Shown here piece by piece: positions 1-8,095 of a DNA stretch of 64,000 nucleotides. The position numbers were made by a program, and so were the translations under genes. How positions within the stretch are numbered: position 1 is the stretch's first letter; each line of letters opens with the position of its first letter. The notes under the pieces were generated by a model. It did not search any database. It had not been told where the DNA came from and worked only from the letters and a program-made list of their open reading frames with translations. This stretch comes from Nocardioides sp. Root682. GTDB lineage: Bacteria; Actinomycetota; Actinomycetes; Propionibacteriales; Nocardioidaceae. The stretch lies in assembly GCF_001427795.1 (NCBI RefSeq), contig NZ_LMHJ01000003.1, positions 6,997 through 70,996 on the forward strand, given 5' to 3'.

Positions 1-1344
1 GTCGACGGACCCACGGTCTACCTCTGGGGACTGGTGCTGGTCTTCGCCATCGGCGGGGTCGCCCTGTTCGCCGAGCGACGCCTCGAGGGCGGTGTCTCGG
101 CCTTCACCGGCCAGGCCGCGGCCCTCCCGGGCACCGACACCGAGCGCGAGGCCTCCACACGGGGCCTCGAGCACACCGAGGTCTACCCGCTGATGCTCTT
201 CGCGGTCTCGGGCATGCTGCTGTTCCCCGCCTCGGGTGACCTGCTGACGATGTTCGTCGCGCTCGAGGTCCTCTCCCTCCCGCTGTACCTGCTGTGTGGT
301 CTCGCCCGCCGGCGACGCCTGCTCAGCCAGGAAGCGGCGATGAAGTACTTCCTGCTCGGCGCCTTCGCCTCCGGCTTCTTCCTGTACGGCGCCGCGCTGG
401 TCTACGGCTACGCGGGCTCGGTGACCTTCGCCGGCATCAACGAAGCGGTCCGCGCCGGTGGGCCCAACCACGGCCTGCTCCTGGCCGGCATCGCCCTGCT
501 CGCGGTGGGCCTGCTCTTCAAGATCGGCGCCGCACCGTTCCAGGCCTGGACGCCCGACGTCTACCAGGGCGCCCCGACCGCTGTCACTGCCTTCATGGCC
601 GCCGGCACCAAGGTCGCTGCGTTCGGTGCCCTGCTGCGCCTGCTCTACGTCGCGTTCGGTGGCGAGCGCTGGAGCTGGGTGCCGATGCTTTGGGTCGTCG
701 CGATCGCATCGATGGTGCTCGGCGCGGTCCTGGCCGCCGTACAGAACGACGTCAAGCGGATGCTCGCCTACTCCTCGGTCGCCCACACCGGCTTCCTGCT
801 GGTCGGTGTCCTCGGGGTCCAGGGAGCCGACGAGCTCGCCAAGGGGCAGTACACCTCGCTCGAGGGCGTGCTGTTCTACCTCACCACCTACGGCTTCTCG
901 ATGATCGGCGCCTTCGCGATCGTGATGCTCGTGCGCGACGCCGGTGGCGAGGCCACCCACTACGACCGCTGGGCAGGCCTGGGCCGCCGCTCGCCGCTCG
1001 TGGCTGGCGCGTTCGCGTTCTTCCTGCTCTCGATGGCCGGCATCCCGCTCACCGCCGGCTTCATCGGCAAGTGGGCAGTCTTCACCTCCGCCATGTCGGC
1101 GGGCGCGTGGCCGGTCGTGCTGGTCGCGATCGCGTCCAGCGTCATCGCGGTCGGCTTCTACGTCCGGCACATCCGGTTGATGTTCTTCACCGAGGACCAC
1201 CCGGACGGTTCCGGCGTGGTCACGGCCTCGTCGACGCTGACCTCGGCCACCATCGTCGTGTGCCTCGCCGCGACGCTCCTGCTCGGCGTCGTACCGGGGC
1301 CGGTGCTGGATCTGGTCACCAGTGCGGGAGACTTCATCAGGTGA
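1..1344 (+). CDS. nuoN: NADH-quinone oxidoreductase subunit N (5' truncated by window edge)
   Basis: Membrane proton-pumping subunit of respiratory complex I, which passes electrons from NADH to menaquinone. The frame is open from base 1, so 447 residues are visible and the N-terminus (some tens of residues) lies outside the window. The protein is a chain of hydrophobic helices with the antiporter-like core typical of NuoN/L/M, including the segment FKIGAAPFQAWTPDVYQGAP and the later NDVKRMLAYSSVAH, both hallmarks of the family. It overlaps the next gene by 4 bases (GTGA), so it is probably the last gene of a nuo operon that continues into the polyprenyl synthase. Family assignment is firm. 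Confidence 0.95.
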   Translation, partial: VDGPTVYLWGLVLVFAIGGVALFAERRLEGGVSAFTGQAAALPGTDTEREASTRGLEHTEVYPLMLFAVSGMLLFPASGDLLTMFVALEVLSLPLYLLCGLARRRRLLSQEAAMKYFLLGAFASGFFLYGAALVYGYAGSVTFAGINEAVRAGGPNHGLLLAGIALLAVGLLFKIGAAPFQAWTPDVYQGAPTAVTAFMAAGTKVAAFGALLRLLYVAFGGERWSWVPMLWVVAIASMVLGAVLAAVQNDVKRMLAYSSVAHTGFLLVGVLGVQGADELAKGQYTSLEGVLFYLTTYGFSMIGAFAIVMLVRDAGGEATHYDRWAGLGRRSPLVAGAFAFFLLSMAGIPLTAGFIGKWAVFTSAMSAGAWPVVLVAIASSVIAVGFYVRHIRLMFFTEDHPDGSGVVTASSTLTSATIVVCLAATLLLGVVPGPVLDLVTSAGDFIR

Positions 1345-2360
1345 CTTCCGCAAGCCCGGCCGAGCTGGCCCTGCCGATCGTTGACACTGCCCTCGCAGAG
1401 CGCCTCCGTGAGCGCATGGCGAGCGTGGAGGAGGCCCTCTTCGGCCACGCCACCAGCCGGGCGCCGTACGTCACGGAAGCAGCGCGGCACCTCCTGGCCG
1501 CCGGCGGCAAGCGGTTCCGCCCGTTGCTGGTGCTCCTCGCCGCCGAGGTCGGGCCCCGCCCGGACGCTCCCGAGGTGCTCACCGCGGCCTGCGTCGTGGA
1601 GATCACCCATGTCGGCTCGCTGTACCACGACGACGTCATGGACGAGGCGGACCTGCGTCGCGGCGCCGACTCCGCGAACTCGCGCTACGACAACCTCGTC
1701 GCGATCCTGACCGGTGACTTCCTGTTCGCGAAGTCCTCGGAGCTGACGTCGCAGCTCGGCGCGGAGGCCGTGCGGATCCAGGCCGAGACCTTCACCCGGC
1801 TGGTCGAGGGCCAGATCCTCGAGACGGTGACGCCCGGGCCCGACGACGACGCACTGCAGCACTACCTCGAGGTGGTGGCCGGCAAGACCGGTTCGCTGAT
1901 CGCCACCTCCGCCCGGTACGGCGCGCTGTTCTCCGGCGCCGAGCCGGCGGTCGTCGCCGCGCTCACGGCGTACGGCGAGCTCGTCGGTACGGCGTTCCAG
2001 CTCTCCGACGACATCCTCGACATCGCCTCCGAGACCGAGGAGTCGGGCAAGACGCCCGGCACCGACCTCAAGGAGGGCGTCCCGACGCTCCCCGTGCTCA
2101 TGGCCCGCGCGTCCACCGACCCGGGCGACGCGCGCCTGCTCGAGCTGCTCGATCCCGAGCAGTCCGACCTCGCCAACGACACGGACCTGCACGCCGAGGC
2201 GCTCGGGCTGCTCCGCAAGCACCCCGCCATGGAGGAGGCCCGGGCGTACGTCGTCGCGCGCGCCCAGGAGGCCAAGCAGCTCCTCGAGGTGCTGCCTGAG
2301 GGCTCGGTGCGGTCGGCGCTCGAGGCCTTCGCCGACGTCGTCGCAGTCCGCTCCGCCTGA
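1341..2360 (+). CDS. Polyprenyl diphosphate synthase (trans, long chain; likely menaquinone side chain)
   Basis: A 339-residue trans-isoprenyl diphosphate synthase that condenses isopentenyl diphosphate onto an allylic primer. It has GGKRFRP near residue 55, the first aspartate-rich motif DDVMD near residue 97 and the second, DDILD, near residue 228. The GTG start at 1341 overlaps the nuoN stop, giving translational coupling. The frame is open far upstream, but that part is antiparallel-style noise inside nuoN and is excluded. Position directly behind nuoN suggests the product is the menaquinone tail (HepT/GrcC-like role); chain length cannot be read from sequence alone. Confidence 0.9.
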   Translation: MTSASPAELALPIVDTALAERLRERMASVEEALFGHATSRAPYVTEAARHLLAAGGKRFRPLLVLLAAEVGPRPDAPEVLTAACVVEITHVGSLYHDDVMDEADLRRGADSANSRYDNLVAILTGDFLFAKSSELTSQLGAEAVRIQAETFTRLVEGQILETVTPGPDDDALQHYLEVVAGKTGSLIATSARYGALFSGAEPAVVAALTAYGELVGTAFQLSDDILDIASETEESGKTPGTDLKEGVPTLPVLMARASTDPGDARLLELLDPEQSDLANDTDLHAEALGLLRKHPAMEEARAYVVARAQEAKQLLEVLPEGSVRSALEAFADVVAVRSA

Positions 2361-2465
2361 TCCAGCTGCGGGTCCGCCGCTGATCGGCACGGCCTTGCAC
2401 GGGCTCGGCCGAACCGCTGCCGCACCACCTCGTGAATCTGTATTGAATCAGTTAACTTTGGAGTC

Positions 2466-2978
2466 ATGAGCACCATGGCCACCAACCAGGACCTCGATCC
2501 CGTCGCGCTGCGCCGGGCGTTCGGCGTCTTCCCGACCGGGGTGGTTGCCCTGGTCGGCGCCGTCGACGGCGTCCCGGTCGGCCTTGCTGCCAGCTCGTTC
2601 ACGACCGTGAGTATCGACCCGCCCCTGGTGTCGGTCTCGGTCGCACACACCTCGAAGACGTGGCCCGACCTGAGGCGTGCCCGCCACCTCGGTGTCACCG
2701 TGCTGGCCGATCACCACGGCGACCTCTGCCGCCAGCTGTCAGGCCCGGTCGCCGAGCGTTTCGACGGCATCGACCTGACCGTGGACGATGACGGGGCGGT
2801 CACCCTCGTCGAGGGCCTGGTCCGGTTCTCCTGCTCGCTCTACCGCGAGGTCGAGGCGGGTGACCACGTGATCGTGCTGCTCAAGGTCGAGTCCGTCGAC
2901 CAGGCCGGCCCGGCCGGCGACGGGAACCCGCTGGTCTTCCACCGCAGCGGGTTCGGTCGTCTCGAACGGTCCGCCTGA
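2466..2978 (+). CDS. Flavin reductase-like, FMN-binding domain protein
   Basis: A 170-residue single-domain protein of the flavin_reduct family (FMN-binding split barrel), as found in NAD(P)H:flavin oxidoreductases that feed reduced flavin to two-component monooxygenases. The signature region runs from FGVFPTGVVALVG through GLAASSFTTVSIDPPLVSVSV, with a C-terminal FHRSGFGRL. No monooxygenase partner is adjacent. The upstream region is unusually AT-rich: TAACTT ends 7 bases before the ATG, and GGAG lies only 2 bases from it, so the message may be leaderless. The 8-base palindrome AGTTAACT at 2450-2457 overlaps the likely -10. Confidence 0.85.
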   Translation: MSTMATNQDLDPVALRRAFGVFPTGVVALVGAVDGVPVGLAASSFTTVSIDPPLVSVSVAHTSKTWPDLRRARHLGVTVLADHHGDLCRQLSGPVAERFDGIDLTVDDDGAVTLVEGLVRFSCSLYREVEAGDHVIVLLKVESVDQAGPAGDGNPLVFHRSGFGRLERSA

Positions 2979-3131
2979 CCCACTGACTGTCTCGCGCGGC
3001 GGGGGCGTGCACCCCGCATCCGCCGCGCGGGACGCCCCAACCCGCACCGGGATCGGGGTTTCGTATGGTTGGCCGTGGGCACGAACTCTCCTGTCCACCC
3101 ACACGTCCCGATCTCGAGGGGATCCTTTCCA

Positions 3132-3554
3132 ATGCGCTTCACCCGCATCATGACCATGCTCGTCGCGGTGTTCACCGCCGCCCTGATCGGCCTGACCACG
3201 GCGTCGACCGCCGAGGCAGCCACCAAGACCTCTCCGGTGTCGACCCAGGCCGTCGCCGCGAAGCCGTACCACACCGTCAAGTACCTGGACGCCGGCAAGG
3301 TGCCCGGCACGCGCTCGACGTTCTACGTCAAGGGCCGCCTCACCTCGGCTCCCGGCTACCGCGTATACCTCCAGCAGCGGACTGCCGCCCACCCGACGTA
3401 CCGGACGGTCAAGTCCACGGTCTCGGCCTCCGACACCGGCCGCTTCGTCATCAAGTTCACCGGACCCTGCGGTGCCGGGTACCAGATCGTGATTCGCGAG
3501 ACCTACAGCTTCGCTCGTACGGCCATCCGCCTCGGCCGGATCTACTGCAGCTGA
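3132..3554 (+). CDS. Small secreted protein of unknown function
   Basis: A 140-residue protein. The ATG at 3132 is chosen because it follows GAGGGGATCC and starts a clean signal peptide: MRFTR, a hydrophobic stretch, then a likely cleavage after STAEAA near residue 30. The mature part is basic and beta-rich, with YLDAGKVPGTRSTFYVKGRL and two cysteines near the C-terminus, compatible with a small Ig-like or beta-sandwich extracellular domain. The frame is open upstream to 3069, but that would bury the signal peptide. I do not recognise the family. A strong bidirectional terminator follows. Confidence 0.7.
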   Translation: MRFTRIMTMLVAVFTAALIGLTTASTAEAATKTSPVSTQAVAAKPYHTVKYLDAGKVPGTRSTFYVKGRLTSAPGYRVYLQQRTAAHPTYRTVKSTVSASDTGRFVIKFTGPCGAGYQIVIRETYSFARTAIRLGRIYCS

Positions 3555-3570
3555 TCCGTTTCGTCGCAAC

Positions 3571-3607
3571 GACAAAGGAGCCCCGCCGATGGCGGGGCTC
3601 CTTTGTC
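3571..3607. terminator. Bidirectional intrinsic terminator
   Basis: Perfect 17-bp stem (3571-3587 with 3591-3607) around a GAT loop, core AGGAGCCCCGCC. The ends GACAAA/TTTGTC supply A and T runs on both strands. It lies between the convergent secreted-protein gene and korB. Confidence 0.9.
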
Positions 3608-3634
3608 ATGTGCTGGCGCGCAGCGCACCGAACC

Positions 3635-4762
3635 TCAGTCGATGGTCCAGGTGTCGCCGGCGTTGATCAGTGCGGAGAGGCGGTCCTCGGCGCTGCCGGT
3701 GACCTTGCTGACCGCGTCGCTGACCTGGGCGCGGGCCTGGTCGTCGTACGTCGGCCGCTCGACCTGGCGGAAGATGCCGATCGGGCTGCGGTTGAGGTAG
3801 TCGGCCGCGGTGAGGCGGCTGATCGCGAACGCCGTGGACGGGTCCGGGTCGTGCGCGTCGTGGACCAGGATCGCCTCGGTCGAGACGTCGGCGGTGTCGA
3901 CGACCTCGATGTTGCCCGATGCCGAACGGATGAGCGCCTTGTCGCCCAGCCCATTGAGCGGACCGGCCTCGTCACGGACGCCGAAGGTGATCGGCTGGCC
4001 GTGGACCAGCGGGATGACGGCGTAGTCCTTCTCGCCCTTGTGGTCGCCCATGCCCTTGATGGCGTCGAAGGCGCCGTCGTTGAAGATCGGGCAGTTCTGG
4101 TAGATCTCGACGAACGACGTGCCGCGGTGCGCGGCGGCCGCGGCGAGGACCGCGGTGAGGTGCTTGCGGTCCGAGTCGATGGTCCGCGCGACGAAGGACG
4201 CCTCGGCGCCCAGGGCCAGGGAGACCGGGTTGAACGGGTGGTCCACCGATCCCACGGGGGTGGACTTGGTGACCTTCCCGACCTCGGAGGTGGGGGAGTA
4301 CTGGCCCTTGGTGAGGCCGTAGATCCGGTTGTTGAACAGCAGGATCGTCATGTTCACGTTGCGGCGCAGCGCGTGGATCAGGTGGTTGCCACCGATCGAC
4401 AGTGCGTCGCCGTCACCGGTGACGACCCAGACCGACAGGTCTTCGCGGGCGGTGGCGATGCCGGTCGCGATCGACGGCGCGCGGCCGTGGATCGAGTGCA
4501 TGCCGTAGGTGTCGAGGTAGTACGGGAACCGGCTGGAGCAGCCGATGCCGGAGACGAAGACGATGTTCTCGCGGCGCAGGCCGAGGTCGGGCAGGAAACC
4601 CTGGACGGCCTTGAGGACGGCGTAGTCACCGCAGCCGGGGCACCAGCGGACCTCCTGGTCGGAGGTGAACTCCTTGCCGGTCTGGGTCACCCCCTCGTCG
4701 ACGTTCGGGACCAGTTCGGTGCCCGATCGCAGGGTGGGCGTGGTCAGGTCGATGGCAGTCAT
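3635..4762 (-). CDS. korB: 2-oxoglutarate:ferredoxin oxidoreductase, beta subunit
   Basis: A 375-residue TPP-binding beta subunit of a 2-oxoacid:ferredoxin oxidoreductase, converting 2-oxoglutarate plus CoA to succinyl-CoA with reduction of ferredoxin. It shows the WCPGCGDYAV motif near residue 40, and the TPP/Mg motif running from GDGDALSIGG to LLFNN. The ATG overlaps the korA stop by 4 bases (ATGA), so the two subunits are translationally coupled. In Mycobacterium tuberculosis, KorAB is known as an alternative 2-oxoglutarate dehydrogenation route used during growth on fatty acids. Substrate assignment rests on that homology. Confidence 0.93.
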   Translation of the reverse strand: MTAIDLTTPTLRSGTELVPNVDEGVTQTGKEFTSDQEVRWCPGCGDYAVLKAVQGFLPDLGLRRENIVFVSGIGCSSRFPYYLDTYGMHSIHGRAPSIATGIATAREDLSVWVVTGDGDALSIGGNHLIHALRRNVNMTILLFNNRIYGLTKGQYSPTSEVGKVTKSTPVGSVDHPFNPVSLALGAEASFVARTIDSDRKHLTAVLAAAAAHRGTSFVEIYQNCPIFNDGAFDAIKGMGDHKGEKDYAVIPLVHGQPITFGVRDEAGPLNGLGDKALIRSASGNIEVVDTADVSTEAILVHDAHDPDPSTAFAISRLTAADYLNRSPIGIFRQVERPTYDDQARAQVSDAVSKVTGSAEDRLSALINAGDTWTID

Positions 4763-6726
4763 GAAACCGGTGCCTCCTCGTGGTCGGCAGGGGGATTGAG
4801 TCCGTGTTCGCCGAGGTCGACGTCCTTGCCCTCGGCCTCGCCGACGAGCGCGCCGACGGCTTCGGCGAGCTCGGCCGCCTTGAGCGGGAGGCCGTAGACG
4901 TGGTTGTAGCCGATAGCATCGACGAGGTACTCCGCGCGCAGCATCTTGGAGAGCTGGCCGAGGTTCATCTCGGGGACGAGCACCTTGTCGTAGCTCTTGA
5001 GGATGGCACCGAGGTCGTTCGGGAACGGGTTGAGGTGGCGCAGGTGGACCTGCGCGACGTTGTAGCCGGCGCGACGAACCCGGCGGCAGGCTGCGCCGAT
5101 CGGGCCGTACGTCGAGCCCCAGCCGATGACCAGGACCTTCGCCTCGCCGGAGGGGTCGTCGATCTCGAGCGGCGGCAGGGAGTTGGCGATCCGCTTGATC
5201 TTCTCGGCGCGGATCCGCACCATCCGGTCGTGGTTGACGGAGTCGTAGGAGATGTTGCCGTGGCCCTCGCCCTTCTCGAGCCCGCCGATGCGGTGCTCGA
5301 GGCCGGCGGTGCCCGGGATCGCCCACGGACGCGCCAGGGTCTCCTCGTCACGCAGGTAGGGCCAGAACTCGTCGGGCTCCCCGTCAGCCGACTTCGCGGT
5401 GGCGTGGTTGCGCTCGGTCGCGAAGTTCGGGTCGATGACCGGCAGGTCCTCGATCGAGGGGATCTGCCACGGTTCGGAGCCGTTGGCGAGGTAGCCGTCG
5501 GACAGCAGCATCACGGGGGTGCGGTAGGTGATCGCGATCCGGGCGGCCTCGACCGCGGCGGCGAAGCAGTCGCCGGGCGACTGTGGCGCGACGATCGGGA
5601 CCGGCGCCTCGCCGTTGCGGCCGTACATCGCCTGCAGCAGGTCGGACTGCTCGGTCTTGGTCGGCAGGCCCGTGGACGGGCCACCGCGCTGGACGTTGAC
5701 GACCAGCAGCGGGAGCTCGGTCATCACGGCCAGGCCGATGGCCTCGCCCTTGAGTGCGATGCCCGGGCCCGAGGTGGTCGTGACACCGAGGTGCCCGGCG
5801 AACGAGGCGCCGATCGCGGCACCCACGCCGGCGATCTCGTCCTCGGCCTGCAGCGTGGTCACGCCGAACGACTTGTGACGCGACAGCTCGTGCAGGATGT
5901 CCGAGGCCGGCGTGATCGGGTACGACCCCAGGAACACCGGCAGGCCCGAGCGGACACCCGCGGCGACGAGGCCGTAGGAGAGCGCGAGGTTGCCGGTGAT
6001 GTTGCGGTAGGTACCCGTCTTCATCTTGGCGGGCTTGATCTCGTACTGGACCACGAACGTCTCGGTGGTCTCACCGAAGTTCCAGCCGGCCTTGAAGGCC
6101 GCGAGGTTCGCACCGAGGATGTCGGGCACCTTGGCGAACTTCTTCTCCAGGAACTTCACCGTGGGCTCGGTCGGACGTCCGTACATCCACGACAACAGAC
6201 CCAGGGCGAACATGTTCTTCGCACGCGAGGCGTCCTTGCGGGACAGGCCGAACTCCTTGACCGCCTCGACCGTGATGCCGGTCAGGTCGACCGCGTGGAC
6301 CTGGAAGTCGGCCAGCGGGTCGTTCACCTCGCCCAGCTGGTCGAGCGGGTTCGTGTCGTACCCGGCCTTGTCGAGGTTGCGCTTGGTGAAGTCGGCGGTG
6401 TCCACGATGATCGCCGCGCCCTTGGGCAGGTCGCCCAGGTTCGCCTTCAGTGCCGCAGGGTTCATCGCCACCAACACGTCGGGGCGGTCACCAGCGGTGA
6501 GGATGTCGTGATCCGCGAAGTGGATCTGGAACGACGAGACACCCGGGAGCGTGCCCTGGGGTGCCCGGATCTCGGCGGGGAAGTTCGGCAGGGTCACCAG
6601 GTCGTTGCCGAAGACGGCCGACTCCTGGGTGAAACGGTCACCGGTCAACTGCATGCCGTCACCGGAGTCACCGGCAAACCGGATGATCACCCGGTCCAGC
6701 TGCTTGACCTGCTTGGTCTGGCTCAC
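4759..6726 (-). CDS. korA: 2-oxoglutarate:ferredoxin oxidoreductase, fused gamma-alpha subunit
   Basis: About 655 residues. The N-terminal gamma domain (about 1-190, beginning VIIRFAGDSGDGMQLTGDRF) is fused to the alpha/pyrimidine domain, which carries GPGIALKGEAIGLAV and QRGGPSTGLPTKTEQ. The arrangement is typical of actinobacterial KorA. I chose the GTG at 6726 because GAGAGAAG lies about 11 bases upstream. An in-frame ATG at 6750 adds eight residues but has no ribosome site. A minus-strand promoter candidate (TAGAAT at 6799-6804) lies upstream, overlapped at its -35 side by a KstR-type dyad. Confidence 0.92.
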   Translation of the reverse strand: MSQTKQVKQLDRVIIRFAGDSGDGMQLTGDRFTQESAVFGNDLVTLPNFPAEIRAPQGTLPGVSSFQIHFADHDILTAGDRPDVLVAMNPAALKANLGDLPKGAAIIVDTADFTKRNLDKAGYDTNPLDQLGEVNDPLADFQVHAVDLTGITVEAVKEFGLSRKDASRAKNMFALGLLSWMYGRPTEPTVKFLEKKFAKVPDILGANLAAFKAGWNFGETTETFVVQYEIKPAKMKTGTYRNITGNLALSYGLVAAGVRSGLPVFLGSYPITPASDILHELSRHKSFGVTTLQAEDEIAGVGAAIGASFAGHLGVTTTSGPGIALKGEAIGLAVMTELPLLVVNVQRGGPSTGLPTKTEQSDLLQAMYGRNGEAPVPIVAPQSPGDCFAAAVEAARIAITYRTPVMLLSDGYLANGSEPWQIPSIEDLPVIDPNFATERNHATAKSADGEPDEFWPYLRDEETLARPWAIPGTAGLEHRIGGLEKGEGHGNISYDSVNHDRMVRIRAEKIKRIANSLPPLEIDDPSGEAKVLVIGWGSTYGPIGAACRRVRRAGYNVAQVHLRHLNPFPNDLGAILKSYDKVLVPEMNLGQLSKMLRAEYLVDAIGYNHVYGLPLKAAELAEAVGALVGEAEGKDVDLGEHGLNPPADHEEAPVS

Positions 6727-6813
6727 GCTTCGGTCCACTTCTCTCAACATCAGGCGGCTGCCGCTTGGTCGGCATCGCGGCAGCGACAGGTGAGGACGAT
6801 TCTAGGTCGATAC

Positions 6814-6827
6814 TAGAACGTGTTCCA
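6814..6827. promoter_or_regulatory. KstR-type dyad (TnnAACnnGTTnnA) upstream of korA
   Basis: TAGAACGTGTTCCA fits the TnnAACnnGTTnnA pattern of KstR, the TetR-family repressor of sterol and acyl-CoA catabolism in actinobacteria, at every fixed base. It lies 88 bases upstream of the korA start and overlaps the -35/spacer of the candidate korA promoter. Whether KstR or a related acyl-CoA-responsive TetR protein binds here is inference. Confidence 0.5.
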
Positions 6828-6833
6828 CTTTTT

Positions 6834-6848
6834 GCGGACACTGTCCGC
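6834..6848. promoter_or_regulatory. Perfect palindrome, TetR-operator-like
   Basis: GCGGACA-C-TGTCCGC has two perfect 7-base arms around one base. It sits 6 bases from the KstR-type dyad and resembles operators of TetR-family repressors. The regulator is not encoded nearby. Confidence 0.5.
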
Positions 6849-7069
6849 TTCCTCGCCTGACTGACGACGTGCGCAGCGGCGCTCCCACGATAGTCCGCCG
6901 CCGATGTCCACCCGGCGTGAAGCCAGCTGTTGGGCCGCCGCGCGTCGTGACCTCCGTCACCTTGGGGGCAAATTCGTCTCATACTTCGTTCAGTAACTCG
7001 CTTATGTGTACTATTCCACTTGAGTTAATGAACCGGCGTGGGGCCGGCCTGAAGCAAGGAATGGGTGCA

Positions 7070-8095
7070 ATGAAGCGAGTGATCAAGGCTGCGGCCCTGG
7101 CAATGACCGGCGCACTGGCGCTCTCTGCGTGCTCGAGCGCAGGCGGCACCGACAGTGCGGACACCATCGGGATCTACGGCTTCGCCGTCCCCCAGGCCGC
7201 CAACGAGGCCATCGCCGAGCAGTTCAACAAGACCGATGAGGGCAAGGACGTCAAGTTCTCCGGTTCCTACGGCGCCTCGGGTGAGCAGAGCCGCAAGGTC
7301 GCCGACACCAAGGGCAAGGACGTGGACTACGTCCACTTCTCCCTCGAGCCCGACGTGACCCGCCTGGTGGACGCCGGCCTCGTCGACGAGGACTGGAACA
7401 AGGGTCCCAACAAGGGCATCGTCTCCTCCTCCATCGCCGTCATCGCTGTCGAGAAGGGCAACCCGCTCGGCATCAAGGACTGGAGCGACCTGACCCGCAA
7501 GGACGTCAAGGTCATCACCGCCGACCCCGCCAGCTCCGGTGCCGCGAAGTGGAACATCCTCGCGCTCTACACCTACGCCATCGAGCAGGGAAAGACCGAG
7601 GACGAGGCCAACGAGTACCTCAAGCAGGTCTTCAAGAACGTCTCGACCTGGGCCGCCAGTGGCCGTGAGGCGACCGAGGCCTTCAAGAAGGGTGTCGGCA
7701 ACGTGCTGATCACCTACGAGAACGAGGCGATCCTCGCCAAGCAGAAGGGCGAGGACCTGGACTACATCGTCCCGGAGCACTCGTTCCTCATCGAGAACGC
7801 CGGCGCCGTCCTCAAGGACGCCGACCCGGTCACCAACGACTGGCTGAAGTTCGTCCTCAGCGACAAGGGCCAGACCGAGTTCGTCAAGAAGGGCTTCCGT
7901 CCCGTCGGTGGCCTGGACATCTCCGACATCGAGGTCGACGGCGCCAACGACCCGAGCAACCCGTTCCCGGTCCCGGCCTCGCTGAGCACCATCGCCGACC
8001 TCGGCGGCTGGTCCGCGGTCAACAAGGAATGGTTCGGCAAGGACGGCGTCCAGCTTCGCTTCGACAAGCTGTACGCCGAAGCAACGAAGCAGTGA
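7070..8095 (+). CDS. subI: Sulfate ABC transporter substrate-binding lipoprotein
   Basis: A 341-residue extracytoplasmic sulfate-binding lipoprotein that delivers sulfate to CysTWA. The N-terminus MKRVIKAAALAMTGALALSAC ends in a lipobox (LSAC), so the cysteine is the lipid anchor. The mature region carries family landmarks such as YGASGEQSRKVADT, ITADPASSGAAKWNILA and VLITYENEAILA. The ATG at 7070 is preferred over one at 7061 because AAGGA is 9 bases away from the former and abuts the latter. It overlaps cysT by 4 bases (GTGA). AT-rich upstream DNA probably holds the operon promoter. Confidence 0.92.
   Translation: MKRVIKAAALAMTGALALSACSSAGGTDSADTIGIYGFAVPQAANEAIAEQFNKTDEGKDVKFSGSYGASGEQSRKVADTKGKDVDYVHFSLEPDVTRLVDAGLVDEDWNKGPNKGIVSSSIAVIAVEKGNPLGIKDWSDLTRKDVKVITADPASSGAAKWNILALYTYAIEQGKTEDEANEYLKQVFKNVSTWAASGREATEAFKKGVGNVLITYENEAILAKQKGEDLDYIVPEHSFLIENAGAVLKDADPVTNDWLKFVLSDKGQTEFVKKGFRPVGGLDISDIEVDGANDPSNPFPVPASLSTIADLGGWSAVNKEWFGKDGVQLRFDKLYAEATKQ

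Larger units (their letters stand above)
6727..7069. other. Divergent control region between korA and the sulfate transporter
   Basis: This 343-base spacer holds no gene. It contains a likely korA -10 on the minus strand (TAGAAT, 6804 to 6799), a 14-base dyad at 6814-6827, a 15-base perfect palindrome at 6834-6848, and an AT-rich stretch at 6971-7031 with TACTAT at 7009-7014 as the best -10 for the sulfate operon. AAGGA at 7056-7060 is the ribosome site for 7070. Confidence 0.6.

Noticed and set aside
294..1340. Upstream extension of the polyprenyl synthase frame
   Set aside because: Lies inside nuoN and encodes Arg-rich noise; GTG 1341 gives the normal protein.
3065..4897. Long open frame on the plus strand opposite korB
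   Set aside because: It is the antisense shadow of korB caused by GC-rich third positions; its protein is Arg/Asp/Val-rich with no domain.
4780..6816. 678-codon plus-strand frame opposite korA
   Set aside because: Antisense shadow; korA on the minus strand has full family motifs.
6840..7069. Possible sulfur-related riboswitch before the sulfate transporter
   Set aside because: I could not build the conserved helices of SAM-type switches; only short hairpins are present.
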